From: Verrucomicrobiota bacterium
Lineage (GTDB): Bacteria > Verrucomicrobiota > Verrucomicrobiia > Limisphaerales > Fontisphaeraceae
Assembly (NCBI GenBank): GCA_037139415.1
Contig: JBAXGN010000061.1
Span: 1 to 37,989 of the forward strand
Direction: 5' to 3'
DNA: 37,989 nucleotides
In this document: positions 35,332 to 37,989 of the stretch, in pieces
How the letters are laid out: each line of letters begins with the position of its first letter
Position numbering within the stretch: the first letter of the stretch is position 1
Translations under genes and position numbers: made by a program
Notes under the pieces: model-generated
Databases searched by the model: none
Told to the model about the DNA's origin: nothing
Seen by the model: only the letters and a program-made list of their open reading frames with translations

Positions 35332-37443
35332 GTGAACACCCTTGACGCTTCGCTCGCCGTTTACATTGGGCGCGACAAATACTACCAGGAATCCATCGTC
35401 GAGTTGGGTAAACGCCTGCCGCCGGAGGATGAAGCCGTTGCCGCGTTAATCAACAACGCCGCCCAGCAAAGTGATCAGGGACAATTCCTATTCTTGCTTT
35501 ACGCTGCGCTGGCATCCGGGCGCAAGGTGGATGCGCAGCATTTGGTACTTGGCCTTCAATTCTTACCGCAAGAACCGGATGTGATCTGCGTTGCTTTTCG
35601 TTTGGAAGGCAATGTGGCGAAAGCGCTGACCGAAGCGGTGCGCACCGTTACCGTGGCCCCAAACCGTCATGCGCTAGGGTTGCTGGTCGGTGCGATGTGG
35701 TGCCAAACGCGCCAACAGCCCGTGCCTCCAGAATTAATTGCTCAGACGCGTATTCTTGCCCGTAGCCATTGGAAACACGAACATGTTAGCCCCTATCTTT
35801 CCGCGGTAGCAATAATCACCGGTGATCCAACCCTCAAGGTGTTGGTGCGCGAAATGAATGCGGACGTGCCTGCTGAGAATTGGCCCAAGGTGGAAGAAGC
35901 AACCAAAACATTTCGCGATGCCATGTTTAAGCTGGCGGAATTGTCCATCCTGGATTTGGTGCCAAAAGCTGCGGCATCACCATCACGTATCCTGGCGAGC
36001 GGCACGACCATGCGCCGGGCGGTGGCTCGTGTGGGGCGTAATGATCCCTGTCCCTGCGGCAGTGGCAAGAAATACAAGCGCTGCTGTGCGGAAAAGGATA
36101 TCGAACGCCTGCATCATTCCTCGCACGTTGCGGGTAAAACCATCGAAGAAGTCGAACAGGAGCCGGAACCTCATGTCACCGTTGAGCAAATCGAGAAAAT
36201 GTTGCCGTTTCAAATTGCGCGGTTGGATCCGGTAAAGATCAAACCCGACTTATGGCCACACTATTTTGCTCACTTGACTGGCCTGAAAATGTTCGATGTC
36301 GCCATTAGCGGTTATGAAAAACTGGGCTGTCCGGAATCCTTATTTGATGTATGGACCTTTTCGGTGTTTTGGGTGGTATATCAAAGGGATAAGGCTGCGC
36401 TGCAGCGGCTAATGCAATTACCGACCTACCCACCGCTACTCACGAATGAGAACCGTAAATTTTGCGTTGCTCTATTGTTACACGATGATGATCCAGCGGT
36501 GCTTTTAAAGCTGCTTGAGGATAAGGCCTTCAGTCTGCTTGACGAAAAGGATGAGGACGCGCTTTCCACCCTACCGATTTGGATGCTCCGCCACCGGAAA
36601 CTTCAGTGGCTGGGCGTGTTTATCGCCCGTGGGGTGATACCACTTGTATCGGACAGCCAAGCCTCCATGCTGTTGAAGAGCGTAATCGAACTGCGGGATG
36701 AAGCGCACCTCCCACCCGATGATCCCTGTAGTGATCTGCTAGACAAACGCCTTGTGAAAGAGCGGCCGCACGATGACGATGACCAACAGGCAACCACTTA
36801 TCGCAAGGCTCAGCGTAAACTAGAGAATAAAGCCAGGGAAGTGGCCGAACTTAAGGAAACCTTGGCCCGGCTCCAGCGTGATTTGCATTTAAAGGAGAAA
36901 AAGGCCAAGCGCGAAGCCGCCTCACCTGCACCCTTGGTTTCGGCTGAAGAGACCCATCATCTAGCCGAACTGCGTCAACAACTGGAACAAGTGAAGCTCA
37001 CGCTCAAACAGACCCACGCCGAGCGCAATGAATTTCGACGCGACCTGGAGAAGGCACATAGTGAACTGGAAGCCTTGCGCGGCAACCAGGCTGCTTCTCC
37101 AGCTACCGAGACGAAAGATCAGGAGGAAACGTGGTTATTACCGGACGAACCTTCTGGCAGTCAACCTGTTCGTTTGATTGAATTCCCGCGAAAATTCGAG
37201 GAGACCTTGCGGAATCTACCACGCCATATTGCTCGCAAGACCATGGTTACGCTCGGACAGATTGCGGGTGGTGAACCTGCTGGCTTGGCGGGAGCCCGGA
37301 GGTTGATCGAATGCCCTGATATTACCCGCCAGCGGATTGGCACGGATTACCGTCTGCTGTTCCGGCTGTTACCCAATAGCGTCCAGGTAGTGGCCTTGAT
37401 CAACCGTCGTGACTTGGAGCGCACTATCAAGACCTTAGTTTGA
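35332..37443 (+). CDS. SEC-C metal-binding protein with coiled coil and RelE/ParE-like C-terminal domain
   Basis: 703 residues from a GTG at 35332; the ATG at 35291 is in another frame. Residues 1-230 are helical and unrecognised. The SEC-C motif [17 protein letters not shown] (236-252; Cys240, Cys242, Cys251, Cys252) should bind one zinc, as in SecA's C-terminal tail. Residues about 255-480 are helical with no recognised domain. A heptad-like stretch (488-585, broken near 530-545) should form a coiled coil. The last 90 residues (from [20 protein letters not shown], 613) resemble the RelE/ParE toxin fold, with [20 protein letters not shown] and [11 protein letters not shown] near the C-terminus. 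This combination is not one I know. It may be a ribosome- or RNA-associated factor; a toxin without adjacent antitoxin is less likely. Confidence 0.82.
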   Translation: MNTLDASLAVYIGRDKYYQESIVELGKRLPPEDEAVAALINNAAQQSDQGQFLFLLYAALASGRKVDAQHLVLGLQFLPQEPDVICVAFRLEGNVAKALTEAVRTVTVAPNRHALGLLVGAMWCQTRQQPVPPELIAQTRILARSHWKHEHVSPYLSAVAIITGDPTLKVLVREMNADVPAENWPKVEEATKTFRDAMFKLAELSILDLVPKAAASPSRILASGTTMRRAVARVGRNDPCPCGSGKKYKRCCAEKDIERLHHSSHVAGKTIEEVEQEPEPHVTVEQIEKMLPFQIARLDPVKIKPDLWPHYFAHLTGLKMFDVAISGYEKLGCPESLFDVWTFSVFWVVYQRDKAALQRLMQLPTYPPLLTNENRKFCVALLLHDDDPAVLLKLLEDKAFSLLDEKDEDALSTLPIWMLRHRKLQWLGVFIARGVIPLVSDSQASMLLKSVIELRDEAHLPPDDPCSDLLDKRLVKERPHDDDDQQATTYRKAQRKLENKAREVAELKETLARLQRDLHLKEKKAKREAASPAPLVSAEETHHLAELRQQLEQVKLTLKQTHAERNEFRRDLEKAHSELEALRGNQAASPATETKDQEETWLLPDEPSGSQPVRLIEFPRKFEETLRNLPRHIARKTMVTLGQIAGGEPAGLAGARRLIECPDITRQRIGTDYRLLFRLLPNSVQVVALINRRDLERTIKTLV

Positions 37444-37453
37444 GTGCTTAATT

Positions 37454-37612
37454 ATGCAAGTGGAAGGGAATCGTTCGGAGTCGCTTGTTGCAGGGATATT
37501 TGCAACGAAAACTTACGTTCTTAGGTGTAAGGCTTGCGGAACGTATGCCGAGGTAGTTGCACCTCAACTCACTGAACGGACATATACCGCAACCGGATTT
37601 TCATGCAGCTAG
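37454..37612 (+). CDS. Possible 52-residue zinc-ribbon-like protein
   Basis: An ATG-started frame of 53 codons ends at TAG (37610-37612). It encodes a short protein with YVLRCKACGTYAEV, a CxxC knuckle flanked by strands, and a third cysteine near the end (FSCS). It follows the SEC-C gene after 10 bases and overlaps the end of the convergent gene by 12 bases. A lone CxxC cannot make a full zinc site by itself, so either it dimerises or it is a remnant or spurious frame. Confidence 0.3.
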   Translation: MQVEGNRSESLVAGIFATKTYVLRCKACGTYAEVVAPQLTERTYTATGFSCS

Positions 37613-37989
37613 ATCTTCGGTCTCAATCAATTTCACCCCCTTCCAAGCGTGCTGGTGATGGTTTAGCGCATCTGGCACATCGTTTCGCAGGCACATTCCA
37701 TATCTTTCCTTGATCAGATCGCGCATTGTTTCTCTAAACATCGAGCGTTTTAACTGCCCGAGGTTGCGTTGTTCAGCTAGCCGGCAGAACACTTGATAGG
37801 CTTGGGTAACGGTCAAGCACCCACCTTCACACGGTGCCAGCATCGTTTCTACCAACACCCGCATTAACCGTTCATGCAATTCGACGCCCCGGATTCGTGT
37901 ATTTGGACCGGTGGCACTAAAGAATGACTGGTCGGCCGCTAATATAGATTTGGCCCGTTGCGTTACGAGTTTGGCATGCTTGTCGCTCC
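37601..37989 (-). CDS. C-terminal part of a protein that runs off the right edge, possibly primase-like
   Basis: The frame is open from the stop at 37601-37603 to the right edge, at least 128 codons, with no need for an internal start. The tail has the layout of a winged-helix domain: LTVTQAYQVFCRLAEQRNLG, QLKRSMFRETMRDLI, KERYGMCLRND and a final HAWKGVKLIE. It resembles the C-terminal wing of phage/plasmid P4-type primase-helicases, where the ending reads as W-x-G-V/I-x-L. Upstream of it, residues such as ATGPNTRIRGVELHERLMRV fit a helical linker. The match is by eye and the catalytic part is outside the window. The neighbouring ATPase and possible ssDNA-binding protein make a replication role plausible. 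Confidence 0.55.
   Translation of the reverse strand, partial: SDKHAKLVTQRAKSILAADQSFFSATGPNTRIRGVELHERLMRVLVETMLAPCEGGCLTVTQAYQVFCRLAEQRNLGQLKRSMFRETMRDLIKERYGMCLRNDVPDALNHHQHAWKGVKLIETEDLAA

Noticed and set aside
37171-37443. Stand-alone RelE toxin with a type II toxin-antitoxin pair
   Set aside because: The RelE-like segment is the end of a 703-residue frame without an internal start, and no small antitoxin gene is adjacent.

Overview
The window looks like a chromosomal segment of a Verrucomicrobiota bacterium, probably of the Pedosphaera/Limisphaerales type. This is inferred from gene content, not from a marker gene. The clues are a pseudopilin with a long [20 protein letters not shown] helix, a giant PA14/lamin-tail/CotH secreted protein, a Tat-exported Gfo/Idh/MocA oxidoreductase, an ECF sigma/anti-sigma/TPR-CHAT operon, and starts that almost all lack a Shine-Dalgarno sequence. 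No rRNA, tRNA, CRISPR array, insertion sequence or integrase was seen.

Layout. 1-716 (-) is an exported protein cut by the left edge, divergent from 1014-2405 (+), the exported oxidoreductase, which ends in a perfect 13-bp terminator. 2563-3174 (+) is a DUF4337 membrane protein and 3227-4672 (+) a secreted beta-propeller-like protein of distinctly GC-rich codon use. They are followed by a decayed scrap of a formylglycine-generating-enzyme-like gene (4683-4858). 4881-6053 (-) is a class I aminotransferase. 6146-11266 (-) is a six-gene envelope operon: a small glycine-rich lipoprotein, a PEGA-like protein, a CsgG-family protein, a COG3014-like lipoprotein, a YcfL-like lipoprotein and an LpoB-like lipoprotein. 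11354-12127 (-) is a pseudopilin. 12317-26821 (-) is one 4834-residue gene that fills more than a third of the window.

27288-28148 (-) is endonuclease IV. 28552-32994 (+) is an operon of ECF sigma factor, membrane anti-sigma factor and a TPR-CHAT caspase-like protease; the first two genes overlap by 4 bases and the third begins 5 bases after the second. From 33410 to the right edge the content changes to replicon-like functions. There is a small possible ssDNA-binding protein, a RepA/KaiC-type ATPase, a SEC-C protein with a RelE-like C-terminal domain, a tiny CxxC open frame, and the C-terminal end of a possible primase-like protein that leaves the window.

How they may work together. The lipoprotein operon looks like one outer-membrane/periplasmic assembly. 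The sigma/anti-sigma pair probably controls the CHAT protease. The ATPase, possible ssDNA-binding protein and possible primase suggest the remains of, or one edge of, an integrated replicon. The most unusual items are the SEC-C/coiled-coil/RelE-like fusion, the CHAT operon, and the giant gene with its nested duplications around a CotH kinase domain.
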